34,251 bases of DNA from positions 1 through 34,251 of the forward strand of contig JACDFK010000005.1 in assembly GCA_013815795.1 (NCBI GenBank), written 5' to 3'. The notes beneath the pieces were generated by a model that saw nothing but the letters and a program-made list of their open reading frames with translations, did not search any database and had not been told where the DNA came from. Source of the stretch: Candidatus Babelota bacterium (lineage in GTDB: Bacteria > Babelota > Babeliae > Babelales > Babelaceae). Below are positions 25,827 through 34,165 of the stretch, in pieces. Positions within the stretch are counted from its first letter, which is position 1. Each line of letters opens with the position of its first letter. The translations under genes were made by a program, and so were the position numbers.

Positions 25827-27143
25827 CTATAACTCTTCAAAAACGTCCAGTTCATTCGAAGGAAAGTTCTTTTTATAGAACATAAAGCTACCAAACATAA
25901 GAATCCCTATAAATGTCAGAAGAAGTGAGGTAGGGCCTTGTATACTAATTGTCCAGATAAAGGAACCGAAAAGAATGAAGCAACTTAGAAGGCCCATTAT
26001 AGGCAACAATTTTGTAGAACCCTTTTTAAATGCTAAAAGTAGTAAGGCGCATGAGCTGAGCGTATATGCTATTGTTCCTCCTAGAGCACTTACTTGCTGT
26101 AAAGGAATCTGGTTTCCTTGCGTAATCAGAAGATATGTTATAGCAAGTACTGCTTCTGCCACAATGCATGCGATCGGCATACCATGGGCATTAAGCGTCA
26201 TGAAAAGGTTTTTACCAAAGGTATGGTTATTGTGGGCGAGCGTGAAAAGATTCCAGCCATTACTATACATAATTCCATAAGCAGATCCTAATGAGGAAGA
26301 AGCAATAGCGAGATGCATGATTGTCTGCAGTGTGTTTTTTGTTGAACCAGAGCTGATTTTAGAAAGAAACGCGGGAAATGCTTCCAGATATCCTCCGGTA
26401 AGCGTTCCTAGCGAGGGACCTACAGCTGCGTAAAAAAGAAGCTGATATAAAAATGCACAGGTAAGAACAAAGCCGAAGGAGATGAAAATAGCTAGTGGTC
26501 CATTTCTTTTTGAATCGATAATATGCCTACTGAGTGAGCAACTTGCTTCAAATCCGCTAAATGCATAGAGGACAAGTGGAAGTGAGGAAGGAATCCCTAA
26601 AAAATGCGCAGTCCCCGACGAAAATGAGGAGCCTTGCGCAAGAAAGAGCCCCGTCAGAATCACAAAGAGAATTGGCACCATTTTAAGAAAAATAAATGAA
26701 TACTGTATCGTTGTGCCCATTTTTAAATTAAGTGTATTTAAAAGAGCAAAGAGTACAATTACTATGCAGTCGAAAACAAGAAGAGGGATTACTTGTGTGC
26801 GTGGAAAAATCGCTTGTATAAAAGAAAGGCATACATGTACTCCCAATGCAAAAGAGCAAAGCTTAGCAGTAAAATAGCTCCAACTGCTTAAAAATCCTAT
26901 AAAGGGGCTAATTGAGCGTCCAAAATCATAGAAGGTTCCTGACTCTTGATGATAGTGTAACAGCTGAGCAATCGTTAAAATAAGAGGGAAGAGGATAATA
27001 CCAATAAGTAAATATACGAACGCCCCTAAGCTCCCTGCCTGTTTGGTAAGAACGGTGGTATTAATAAATATTCCTGAACCAAGCATAATGTTGATGTTGA
27101 TAATAAGGGCCGAAAATAGTGAGAGTTTCTGAGTATGCTCCAT
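25827..27143 (-). CDS. APC-family amino-acid permease
   Basis: The 438-residue protein has about twelve hydrophobic segments and the APC start NINIMLGSGIFINTTVL (helix 1, with the GSGIF substrate-binding break). It also has YAFSGFEASCSLSRHI in helix 6, the second broken helix of the LeuT fold, and a short charged tail (SNELDVFEEL). APC permeases import amino acids or polyamines by proton or sodium symport or by exchange. The specific substrate cannot be told. For an intracellular bacterium it is a plausible nutrient importer. It is convergent with mraY and seems monocistronic. Confidence 0.85.
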   Translation of the reverse strand: MEHTQKLSLFSALIININIMLGSGIFINTTVLTKQAGSLGAFVYLLIGIILFPLILTIAQLLHYHQESGTFYDFGRSISPFIGFLSSWSYFTAKLCSFALGVHVCLSFIQAIFPRTQVIPLLVFDCIVIVLFALLNTLNLKMGTTIQYSFIFLKMVPILFVILTGLFLAQGSSFSSGTAHFLGIPSSLPLVLYAFSGFEASCSLSRHIIDSKRNGPLAIFISFGFVLTCAFLYQLLFYAAVGPSLGTLTGGYLEAFPAFLSKISSGSTKNTLQTIMHLAIASSSLGSAYGIMYSNGWNLFTLAHNNHTFGKNLFMTLNAHGMPIACIVAEAVLAITYLLITQGNQIPLQQVSALGGTIAYTLSSCALLLLAFKKGSTKLLPIMGLLSCFILFGSFIWTISIQGPTSLLLTFIGILMFGSFMFYKKNFPSNELDVFEEL

Positions 27144-27435
27144 TGTTTCTTTCTAAAGGTTATGCACTCTAATGGTCTATATTGTTGTGGATCCATTATA
27201 AAAGATATTCTTACGGTAAGTCTATTTTTTTATGGGCAAAGTAAAATCTGTCCTTTCGTGGTACTTAAAAACTCGTATATTCAAGATTTTACGCAAGGCA
27301 CTAAAGAACAGACATTTAGAGTATTGAGTGTGAGCTCAGCGTTGGTGGTATCTTATTGTTTTGAAGGGATGTGGTAGAGGTACTTATGCGTTAATCGTAC
27401 TCTGTAAAAAGCCTTTTTTCTCCTGTAGGCCACTT

Positions 27436-28188
27436 TTATACGTTCTTGAGCACAAAGGTGAAATACAGAGCAAGAGAGCCTGCAACCGCTGCATTCAGGC
27501 TTTCTGTTTTGCCAGGCATAGGAAGCGTAATTACACTGTCGCACTGTTTAAGCCACAAAGAAGGTATCCCATGAGCCTCATTTCCGACAACCAGAAGGGC
27601 ATGAGAAGGATCGATGAGCGTAGGCGAAGTTCCTCCTTCAACGACAAGTGCGTAGAGCTGTAGATCTTTTTTTACCGTTATAAGCGTTTCCCAATCCCAT
27701 TGGAAGATTTGTAATGTGGCGCATGTTCCCGCACTCGCTTGAATGACCTTAGGGGACCAGGGATCGGTACCTTCAATGACCACTACTGAACGGACCCCAC
27801 ACGCGGCAGCTGTCCGAATTAAGGTGCCCATATTACCCGGATCTGCTATCTGTGCAAGAACAAGGCCTGATGAAAGCTCCTCGTGAGGAGGGCTTTTTGG
27901 TATCCTAAAGACCCCTAAAAGGCCGCTGGGACTTACCGAACTACTCATCTTTTGCATTACCTGGTCACTTACCAGAGTGATAAATTGAGGGGATACGAGC
28001 GCATGTGCTTGGTTTGTCTGTTCTTCAGTGCAGTACAAAGCTTCAAGGATAAGTCCTCCTTCAAGAACGCTGGTAAGCGTTCGAACTCCTTCAACGATAC
28101 AGAGTTTTCTAGCTTTTCGTTCTTTAGAGTCATGTAAGCGGACAACGCTTTTTACTGTTGCATGTGCTGTTGAATGAAGTATGAGCAT
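27436..28188 (-). CDS. TrmH/SpoU-family RNA 2'-O-ribose methyltransferase
   Basis: The protein of about 250 residues has the two-domain SpoU layout. A small N-terminal substrate-binding domain (VVRLHDSKERKARKLCIVEGVR, in parts) is followed by the knotted SPOUT methyltransferase domain. Motif 1 is ADPGNMGTLIRTAAACGV, motif 2 LLVVGNEAHGIP and motif 3 VITLPMPGKTESLNAAVAG. It methylates a ribose in rRNA (23S, RlmB-like) or tRNA; the exact site cannot be told. I place the start at the ATG at 28188, one base after the tgt stop codon. A TTG at 28206 would extend it by six residues, but the ATG fits the AAGGG upstream. It is the third gene of the transporter-tgt operon. Confidence 0.9.
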   Translation of the reverse strand: MLILHSTAHATVKSVVRLHDSKERKARKLCIVEGVRTLTSVLEGGLILEALYCTEEQTNQAHALVSPQFITLVSDQVMQKMSSSVSPSGLLGVFRIPKSPPHEELSSGLVLAQIADPGNMGTLIRTAAACGVRSVVVIEGTDPWSPKVIQASAGTCATLQIFQWDWETLITVKKDLQLYALVVEGGTSPTLIDPSHALLVVGNEAHGIPSLWLKQCDSVITLPMPGKTESLNAAVAGSLALYFTFVLKNV

Positions 28189-28189
28189 A

Positions 28190-29320
28190 TTATATTTTCC
28201 CTTCAAGTATCGCTTGACGATACTCTTTCATGAGTTCAATCATAAAGGAAAGGTTGTGTATGGTGGCAAGTACAAATCCTGTTATCTCTTTTGCTTTAAA
28301 AAGATGGTGTACATATGAAGCAGTATAATGTCGGCACGTAGGACATAAACAGTGTGGATCTAAAGGTTCATGAAGATTTTTATAAGCTGTTTGAAGGATC
28401 TTAACTGAACCTTTTTTTGTAAAGAGAAGTCCATGACGAGCACAGCGCGTTGGATGGGAGCTGTCAAACGTGTCAATACCCAAGCTAACACCTGCTTTGA
28501 TCGAGTCGAGATCTCCTATTCCTAAAAGGTGGTTTGGTACATGTGGGGGAAGAAGTGGCATTGTGGCGGTGAGCATTTCGATCATCTCATCCCGATTTTT
28601 GCCAAGGCTTCCTCCAATTGCAAAACCATCAAAGGGAAGATTAGAAAGGACTTTACAACTTAATGCGCGCAACTTTTTATCAATGCCCCCATGAACTACG
28701 GCATACAGGGCCTGGTTTTGCTGATTTTTTTGATGCTCGCGCAATGAACGTTCTTCCCATCGGTGTGTTCGTTCTAATGATTTTTTGAGTAGTCCCGGGT
28801 CAATATGGTAAGGCGGAAGTTCATCAAAAGGTATAATAATATCTGCACCGAGTTTTTTTTGGGCCTGGATCGAAGTTTCGGGAGTGAGCATGAGGGGACT
28901 TCCATCACGATAGGATCTAAAAAGAACGCCTTCTTCGCTTATTTTTATTACCGATTCCGTATGTCGTTTCATACCCTTGCTTTTAAGTTCTTCCTTAACA
29001 GTACCATAAGCAAGACTAAAGACCTGAAATCCACCTGAGTCAGTTATAATAGGATAAGGCCTATTCATAAATGTATGAAGACCTCCTGCTTGGGCAATAA
29101 CATCTGCTCCGGGGTGAACCATAAGATGATACGTATTACAAAACATAAGCTGAAGTCCTAAGGAATTAACCATAGTATTATCAAGGCCTTTGAGTGTAGC
29201 ATTCGTTCCTACGGCTACAAAGTTTGGGGTATCTATTATTCCGTGAGGGGTATAAATTCTGCCTACGCGGGCCCGTGAAATTTTTGAAGTATGTATAAGT
29301 TCGAATTTAAATTGATTCAT
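28190..29320 (-). CDS. tgt: tRNA-guanine transglycosylase, probably queuine-accepting
   Basis: TGT swaps guanine 34 of GUN-anticodon tRNAs for a 7-deazaguanine base. In this 376-residue enzyme the general acid/base is Asp94 (ITDSGGFQVFS) and the nucleophile is Asp283 (GIDTFDSSHPTR). The zinc ligands are Cys324, Cys326, Cys329 and His355. Two substrate-pocket positions differ from typical bacterial enzymes. Where Zymomonas has Cys158 (DECTP) this has DELPP, and where the bacterial loop is GGLAVGE this has GGSLGKN, giving Gly at the Val233 position. Eukaryotic TGTs have Val and Gly there. As I recall, the Chlamydia trachomatis enzyme carries nearly the same GGSLG and FDSS motifs and uses queuine. 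Its start overlaps the transporter gene (ATGA). Confidence 0.95.
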   Translation of the reverse strand: MNQFKFELIHTSKISRARVGRIYTPHGIIDTPNFVAVGTNATLKGLDNTMVNSLGLQLMFCNTYHLMVHPGADVIAQAGGLHTFMNRPYPIITDSGGFQVFSLAYGTVKEELKSKGMKRHTESVIKISEEGVLFRSYRDGSPLMLTPETSIQAQKKLGADIIIPFDELPPYHIDPGLLKKSLERTHRWEERSLREHQKNQQNQALYAVVHGGIDKKLRALSCKVLSNLPFDGFAIGGSLGKNRDEMIEMLTATMPLLPPHVPNHLLGIGDLDSIKAGVSLGIDTFDSSHPTRCARHGLLFTKKGSVKILQTAYKNLHEPLDPHCLCPTCRHYTASYVHHLFKAKEITGFVLATIHNLSFMIELMKEYRQAILEGKI

Positions 29321-30006
29321 GATGGTTTAGTAGAGCGGCTAAAGGTGTTTGCTATTTTGATAAAAGGTACAGCTATAAGTATTACTAGTAGTTTAATACT
29401 ATAGCTGGTAATAATGATGTCAAATAGTGTGTTCATTTTCGTAAAGCTTTCATTGATGCCATAGAGTCCTACAAAGGTAAAGAGAATAGTATCTATAAAC
29501 TGAGTAAAGGTAAGGGTGAGGTAGTTTCTAAGTATAAAAAACCGTTTGTGAAAGAGTTTGTTGAGAAAACTGTAAAGTATGAGATCCAGATATTGTACAG
29601 ACACAGAAACAAAAAGAGATGCTGCAACAAGACGCGGCATAGGGGTTAAAAGCGCGGTAAAATGTGCCGAGGCCGTATCGGTTACTGCCGGGATGTAGCT
29701 GAGGGTAAGAAACGATATACAGGTATAAAAGAGAGCTCCTAAGAAACTTAAAAATATGGCTTGTTGTGCTATCTCTTTTGTATAGTATTCTCGAAGAAGA
29801 TTAAGAGAGAGCATTATTCCTATAGTAAGTCCATCTGATGCTGTTGCTGTAAGGCCTAAAAGCGTAATGTGCTTTGTTACAAAGAGATTGGTAAGTATTG
29901 CTTGAATGCAAATAAGGCTTATAAGAGCCTCTTTTCCTAGTCTAAGCGCTATAATACTAGCTGTTGCAACGGTAAAAATGTAACAGAGAAATAACAACTC
30001 ATTCAT
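29317..30006 (-). CDS. yhhQ: Queuosine precursor / queuine transporter (YhhQ/VUT family)
   Basis: The 229-residue membrane protein has about six hydrophobic helices and the YhhQ-family features. These are an N-terminal pair of helices, the region TASDGLTIGIMLSLNLLREYYTKEIAQ, and the C-terminal part with SVSVQYLDLILYSFLN, LRNYLTLTFTQFIDTILFTFVGLYG and a final short basic tail. This family imports preQ0/preQ1 in E. coli-like bacteria and queuine or queuosine in Chlamydia. It is first in an operon, overlapping tgt by four bases (ATGA). Because tgt here appears adapted to queuine, queuine is the likely cargo. An extended -10 (TGCTATACT on the minus strand, near 30105) probably drives the operon. 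Confidence 0.9.
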   Translation of the reverse strand: MNELLFLCYIFTVATASIIALRLGKEALISLICIQAILTNLFVTKHITLLGLTATASDGLTIGIMLSLNLLREYYTKEIAQQAIFLSFLGALFYTCISFLTLSYIPAVTDTASAHFTALLTPMPRLVAASLFVSVSVQYLDLILYSFLNKLFHKRFFILRNYLTLTFTQFIDTILFTFVGLYGINESFTKMNTLFDIIITSYSIKLLVILIAVPFIKIANTFSRSTKPS

Positions 30007-30624
30007 AAGGTTCTTTGCTCATACGCTTTGAGGTACTTTGAAAAAAGGAATTTTTCTTAGAGAGTACACGATAGACGTTATAGTTTCTTTAATGCACAAA
30101 GTATAGCATTCTTTAATCGAATCGTATATCATTCACGATGTCTATAAAGGGCATTTCAACTCAGTAGTGTCAGAGTTCTCTCATCCAAAAAACTCGGTTT
30201 TTTGCGAGGAGCGTAGAGTGTATAAAAGTAGAGACGATGCTACGCGTAGGGACAGAAGTAGTAAACTTTGAGATTTTTTCAAAATAACACATAAGAAGAT
30301 TCATACACAGCTTTTCTCTTTTTGGTTTTTCTTTACGCTATATGATTTGTTTAGAACGCTATCAGGTTCAGCACAGGATAAAATTTTAAAAATAGTAATG
30401 TAGTAGAGCTTGCATTAAGAATTACTGTCACTCCTTTAAAGAGTAATGTATATGAAGAACCTCCTCGTTGCTTTATTCACTACGCGATTCAAATACTATT
30501 GAAGGTGTAAACAAAGTTTTTATCTACAGATATATGAGGTGTTTAGTGAACATAACACACTCTTCTTCATGAGAGCTTATCTTAAGTTTGATCCAATAAG
30601 CACTCATGAAAAATTGGAGTATTT
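30007..30624. other. Gene-free stretch between the queuine operon and the WD40 genes
   Basis: About 620 bases without a supported gene. Near 30100 lies the likely promoter of the transporter-tgt operon. A short frame at 30450 (MYMKNLLVALF...) stops after 18 codons and could be a relic of a secreted-protein gene. A weak hairpin, CCAAT/ATTGG at about 30594-30618, may end the WD40 gene. Confidence 0.4.
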
Positions 30625-31893
30625 CTAGAACCAAGTAAGATTTATCGAAAGGCCTGCTTCAAGAAACATACGAACGTCTGGATGAATTCCCATAAAAATT
30701 CTGTAATCCTCTGTATCATGTGGTATAGTGAAAGGTGTGCCTGCAATTTTTGCTTCGTATGCCTTTAAAATAAGTAATGCTTGAGGTAGTGTTACCTGTT
30801 TCTTTAGCCATTCTAAAGGGAAAGAAGAAAAGCTCCACACTGTAATTCCAAATTTTCGTGGTTCATATTTTCTAATGGTGTAAAGATCTTCTGTGTGGGG
30901 GTCGAAAGTAACGTAATTGTATACGTAATTGTCATGAAATGTTATGAGTTCCGTTCCATTTTCTGCATTCCAAAGTTTTACTTTATTATCCCAAGCAGCC
31001 GTAGCAATTAGTTTCCCATTCCGGCTAAACGCAGCATCATTTACCGATTCTGTGTGCCCCTGGAGTGTTAAAAGCTCATCGCCTGAGTTCGTATCCCATA
31101 CTTTAGCAGTATGATCGCCAGAGGCAGTAACGATTCTTTTTCCATCAGGGCTAAAAGCAACTGAATCGACCAGTTGGGTGTGACCTCCCAGTGTTTTAAG
31201 CTCTTCACCCGTTTGGTTATCCCATATTTTTGCTGTTAAATCTTGAGATCCTGTAGCAATTTTTTTATCATCAGGACTAAAGGCAAGAGCATAGATGTGG
31301 TTTGTATGACCTCTAAGAATAACAGGTTCTGCCTTAGTATTTAGATCCTGTATTTCTACCGTATCTCCTTCGACTACTGCAATTTTTTCACCATTAGAGC
31401 TGAATGCAAGTGGACCAGACTGTTTGTTTTGTATCTGAACGGTGGCAATTTTTTGTCCAGATTGAACATCCCATATAAGTATCTTCTTGGTATTCCAGCC
31501 AGTAGCTAGTTTTTTCCCATCAGGGCTAAAAGCAGCTGTATGGATGGTGTTTGGGAAGTTGCTAACCGTATGTATTTTTTTTCCAGTTTTAAATTCGTTT
31601 CCGGTTTTAAATTCGACGAGTTCAATTGTAGTGTCCTTAAATCCTCTGGTTGCTGAAAGAGTTCTGTCGGGGTTGATCGCTAAGGGCATCTCATCTGTTT
31701 TAAAAAATTTTACCGAGCCTCGGTTTTTTTCTAGATACGGTAGTACTTCAGCTAGAGTGCTGACTGCTACTGTATGCTGTACATCTGTTGGTAATTCTTT
31801 CAGTCGTGGTTCAGAGGCAAGTAAGGTAAATACTGAAGATACCACGCTTAGTGAAATAAAGAGGTAATGTAAAAGGCTATTGTTAGTAGACAT
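30625..31893 (-). CDS. Exported WD40 propeller protein, paralogue 1
   Basis: The 422-residue protein has a signal-like N terminus (LLHYLFISLSVVSSVFTLLAS, residues 7-27). A short helical segment RLKELPTDVQHTVAVSTL (30-47) recalls the 'LP.dv...i' start of F-box-like motifs. Seven propeller blades follow, with repeats ending LIWD, EIQD, KIWD, KVWD, KLWN and TVWS plus a degenerate first blade. FSPDGKK and RGHTNHIYALAFSPDD show the WD40 periodicity. A C-terminal helical domain of about 60 residues (WLKKQVTLPQALLILKAYEA...) closes it. WD40 propellers are interaction scaffolds, so a host-facing or periplasmic role is inferred. It is a close paralogue of the gene at 32793. No RING and no CaaX tail are present. 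Confidence 0.8.
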   Translation of the reverse strand: MSTNNSLLHYLFISLSVVSSVFTLLASEPRLKELPTDVQHTVAVSTLAEVLPYLEKNRGSVKFFKTDEMPLAINPDRTLSATRGFKDTTIELVEFKTGNEFKTGKKIHTVSNFPNTIHTAAFSPDGKKLATGWNTKKILIWDVQSGQKIATVQIQNKQSGPLAFSSNGEKIAVVEGDTVEIQDLNTKAEPVILRGHTNHIYALAFSPDDKKIATGSQDLTAKIWDNQTGEELKTLGGHTQLVDSVAFSPDGKRIVTASGDHTAKVWDTNSGDELLTLQGHTESVNDAAFSRNGKLIATAAWDNKVKLWNAENGTELITFHDNYVYNYVTFDPHTEDLYTIRKYEPRKFGITVWSFSSFPLEWLKKQVTLPQALLILKAYEAKIAGTPFTIPHDTEDYRIFMGIHPDVRMFLEAGLSINLTWF

Positions 31894-32010
31894 ACTAGTT
31901 CCTTGTTTTTAGTGATTAAATAAATAATTTAAATTAATTATAATTTCAAATTGTAATTATAATTATACAGTAAGGATCTCTTAAAAGTCAATGATTTTCG
32001 AGCTGGGTTT
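30630..32010 (-). repeat. Long direct repeat, unit 1 (WD40 gene plus promoter)
   Basis: This unit and 32798-34165 share the gene, the leader and about 120 bases of upstream sequence including the promoter, up to the phrase GGTTTTTTACATTAA. The 3' gene ends contain a stretch of more than 50 identical bases around CATACGAACGTCTGG. Confidence 0.8.
31962..31991 (-). promoter_or_regulatory. Promoter of WD40 paralogue 1
   Basis: On the minus strand TTGACT (31986-31991) and TATAAT (31962-31967) are 18 bases apart, in a leader region duplicated upstream of paralogue 2. Confidence 0.6.
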
Positions 32011-32041
32011 TTTACATTAAGGGAAAGCAGCATGAAGAAAA

Positions 32042-32329
32042 TTACTCTGCTTTACCGGTAGTCTGTTCTATAGAGGGTCTACCATTTATACTAAACGTTG
32101 CTCGTAGATAATCGTTATCAATAAGATGAATAATACGATTAGCGATCTGATCGGTTTTACCTTTGTCAAATAGGTAGCCATTAATGCCATCTTGAATAAG
32201 TTCAGGAATTCCGCCATGACGGGTACTTATAACAAGAAGCTCGCTTGACATCGCTTCTTTAATAACATTAGGAATAGCATCTTGATCGAAATTTCGTGTT
32301 GTTTTGCTCGCAAGAACAAAAATATCTGA
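32042..32329 (-). pseudogene. Fragment of a family 4 glycosyltransferase (C-terminal part)
   Basis: On the minus strand the frame opens after a TAA at 32330-32332. It reads SDIFVLASKT, then AIPNVIKEAMSSELLVIST, RHGGIPELIQDGINGYLF and a C-terminal helix to KAE. This is the nucleotide-sugar binding core of GT4 glycosyltransferases: 'vfvlpS...EG.pnvllEAma.glpVvat..GGipE.i..g.nG.lv', with the conserved Glu in KEA and the GGIPE loop. The N-terminal domain and the rest are absent, so it cannot be an enzyme. It joins directly onto a broken WD40 gene at about 32330. An ATG at 32251 could begin a 69-residue peptide, which is unlikely to be functional. Confidence 0.8.
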
Positions 32330-32769
32330 TTACTAGAACAGGTAACTACTTTTGTTGCATCAGGGCTGAAAGCAAGGGCGAAAATCGGTCCAAAAATTCC
32401 TTTAATTGATAAATGTTCCTTGCTCGTCTGTGTGCTCCATATCTTTGCAGTGTCATCTTCAGAATTGGTGATTATTTTTTTCCTTTCAAAGCTAAAAGAG
32501 GGTGAAACAATCTCTTCCTCATGGCCTTTAAGTGTCTGTACTGTTTTTCCACTTTCAATTTCAATAAGAAGAGCAACTGATCCGTCATCTTTATCTTTTT
32601 GCACAAGCATCTTTTTATCACGGCTCATGACCAGGTTTTTCCCTGCTATTTCGAAGGTCTTGAAAGCCATTTTTCTATTTTTTTCAAGATAGGATAACAG
32701 TTCCTCAAGAGGCTTTAAAGCTATATCAGACTGGGTATCCTTCCTAAGTACAATGGAATAAGCTCTCAA
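32227..32769 (-). pseudogene. Truncated WD40 gene joined to the glycosyltransferase fragment
   Basis: The frame has 180 codons and starts at a TTG with no signal peptide. It has LEELLSYLEKNRKMAFKTF and LIEIESGKTVQTLKGHEEE, matching the N-terminal region of the neighbouring WD40 paralogues. Two blades follow (KIITNSEDDTAKIWSTQT, then IFALAFSPDATKVVTCSS). Just after CSSNQ, where the paralogues continue to ...WD, homology stops and the sequence becomes glycosyltransferase in another frame, so the last 30 residues of this frame are out-of-frame translation. It begins 23 bases after the stop of paralogue 2. It is best read as a third, older copy broken by recombination. Confidence 0.75.
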
Positions 32770-32792
32770 GAACTATCGAAGTATTGGTAAAA

Positions 32793-34040
32793 TTACAGAG
32801 TAAGATTTATCGAGAGTCCTGCTTCAAGAAACATACGAACGTCTGGATGAATTCCCATAAAAATTCTGTAATCCTCTGTGCCATGTTTTATAGTGGAAGG
32901 TATGCCAGCCTTTTTTGCTTCGTATGCATTTAAAATAAGTAATGCTTGAGGCACTGTTACCTGATCCTTTAGCCATTCTAGAGGGAAAGAAGAAAAGCTC
33001 CAGAGAGATATTCCAAATTTTCCTGGTTCATATCCTTTAATGGTGTAAAGGTCTTCTTTGTTGGGGTCGAAAGCAATGGAGACAGGTACAGAATCTGCAT
33101 GAAATGTTATGAGTAGGGTTCCCTTTTCTGAATTCCAAAGTTTTACTTTTTTATCACTGGCAGCTGTAGCAATAAATTTTCCATTAGGACTAAAAGCAGC
33201 ATCAAATAAAGTTCCTTCATGTCCTTGGAGTGTTAAAAGTTCCTCGCCTGAGTTCGTATTCCATATTTTAGCGGTTTTATCGCCCGAGGCAGTAACGATC
33301 TTTTTTCCATCGGGGCTATAAGCCATTGAGTTTACAAGTTGAGTATGTCCGTTAAGAGTTTTAAGCTCTTCACCGGTTTGGCAGTCCCATACTCGGGCTG
33401 TTGTATCTTGAGATACTGTAACGATTTTTTTATCATCAGGGCTAAAGGCAAGCTTTAAGACGTAGTCTGTATGGCCTCTCAGTATAACGGGTTCTGTCTT
33501 GGTATGTAGATCGTACAGTTCTACAGTATCTCCATTTGCTACAGCAATTTTTTCACCATGAGAGCTAAATACAAAGGGTCCTGTCTGGTTGTTGTGCAAC
33601 TGAATGGTGGCAATTTTTTGTCCAGATTGTACATCCCATATAAGTATTTGCCAGGTATCCGAGGCGGTAGCTAGTTTTTTTCCGTCAGCGCTAAAAGCAG
33701 CTAAAGAAACGGTTTGGGTGGGTACCTTGAGCGTATGTATTTTTTTTCCAGTTTTAAACTCAATGAGTTCAATTATAGTCTCATCATCAGCTGCCTCTAC
33801 AGACAAAGTTCTATCCGGGTTTATCGCTAAGGGCTTATTTTTTGTTTTAAAAAACCTTACGGGGCCTCGGTTTTTTTCTAGATACGGCATTACTTCCCCT
33901 AGAGTACACAGAGCAATCACATGTTGTGCATCTGTTGGTAATTCTTTCAGTCGTGGTTCAGAGGCACGTAAGGTAAATACTGAAGATACCACGCTTAGTG
34001 AAATAAAGAGGTAATGTAAAAGGTTATTGTTAGTAGACAT
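32793..34040 (-). CDS. Exported WD40 propeller protein, paralogue 2
   Basis: The 415-residue protein aligns along its whole length with paralogue 1: same signal-like N terminus (LLHYLFISLSVVSSVFTLRAS), the KELPTDAQHVIALCTL segment, seven blades (ends LIWD, ELYD, RVWD, KIWN, KLWN, SLWS plus a degenerate first blade) and the same C-terminal domain (WLKDQVTVPQALLILNAYEA, then HPDVRMFLEAGLSINL). Differences are concentrated in the outer loops and in the region after the first 80 residues (DKTLSVEAADDE type changes), as expected when binding surfaces diverge. The function is unknown; it is most likely a protein-binding scaffold outside the cytoplasm. The start ATG and leader are nearly identical to those of paralogue 1. 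Confidence 0.8.
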   Translation of the reverse strand: MSTNNNLLHYLFISLSVVSSVFTLRASEPRLKELPTDAQHVIALCTLGEVMPYLEKNRGPVRFFKTKNKPLAINPDRTLSVEAADDETIIELIEFKTGKKIHTLKVPTQTVSLAAFSADGKKLATASDTWQILIWDVQSGQKIATIQLHNNQTGPFVFSSHGEKIAVANGDTVELYDLHTKTEPVILRGHTDYVLKLAFSPDDKKIVTVSQDTTARVWDCQTGEELKTLNGHTQLVNSMAYSPDGKKIVTASGDKTAKIWNTNSGEELLTLQGHEGTLFDAAFSPNGKFIATAASDKKVKLWNSEKGTLLITFHADSVPVSIAFDPNKEDLYTIKGYEPGKFGISLWSFSSFPLEWLKDQVTVPQALLILNAYEAKKAGIPSTIKHGTEDYRIFMGIHPDVRMFLEAGLSINLTL

Positions 34041-34165
34041 ACTCGTTCCTTGTTGTTTAGTGAGTAAATAAATAATTAATATTAATTATATTTACAAATT
34101 GTAATTATAATTATACAGTAAGGTTCTCTTTAAAATCAAGGATTTTTGAGCTAGGTTTTTTACAT
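32798..34165 (-). repeat. Long direct repeat, unit 2 (WD40 gene plus promoter)
   Basis: Second unit of the WD40 duplication, same orientation as 30630-32010, separated by the glycosyltransferase/WD40 chimera. Confidence 0.8.
34110..34139 (-). promoter_or_regulatory. Promoter of WD40 paralogue 2
   Basis: On the minus strand TTGATT (34134-34139) and TATAAT (34110-34115) are 18 bases apart. It is the duplicated counterpart of the promoter at 31962-31991. Confidence 0.55.

Noticed and set aside
28189-28206. TTG start six codons upstream for the RNA methyltransferase
   Set aside because: It overlaps the tgt end and has no ribosome binding site; the ATG at 28188 is better placed and matches the conserved family start.
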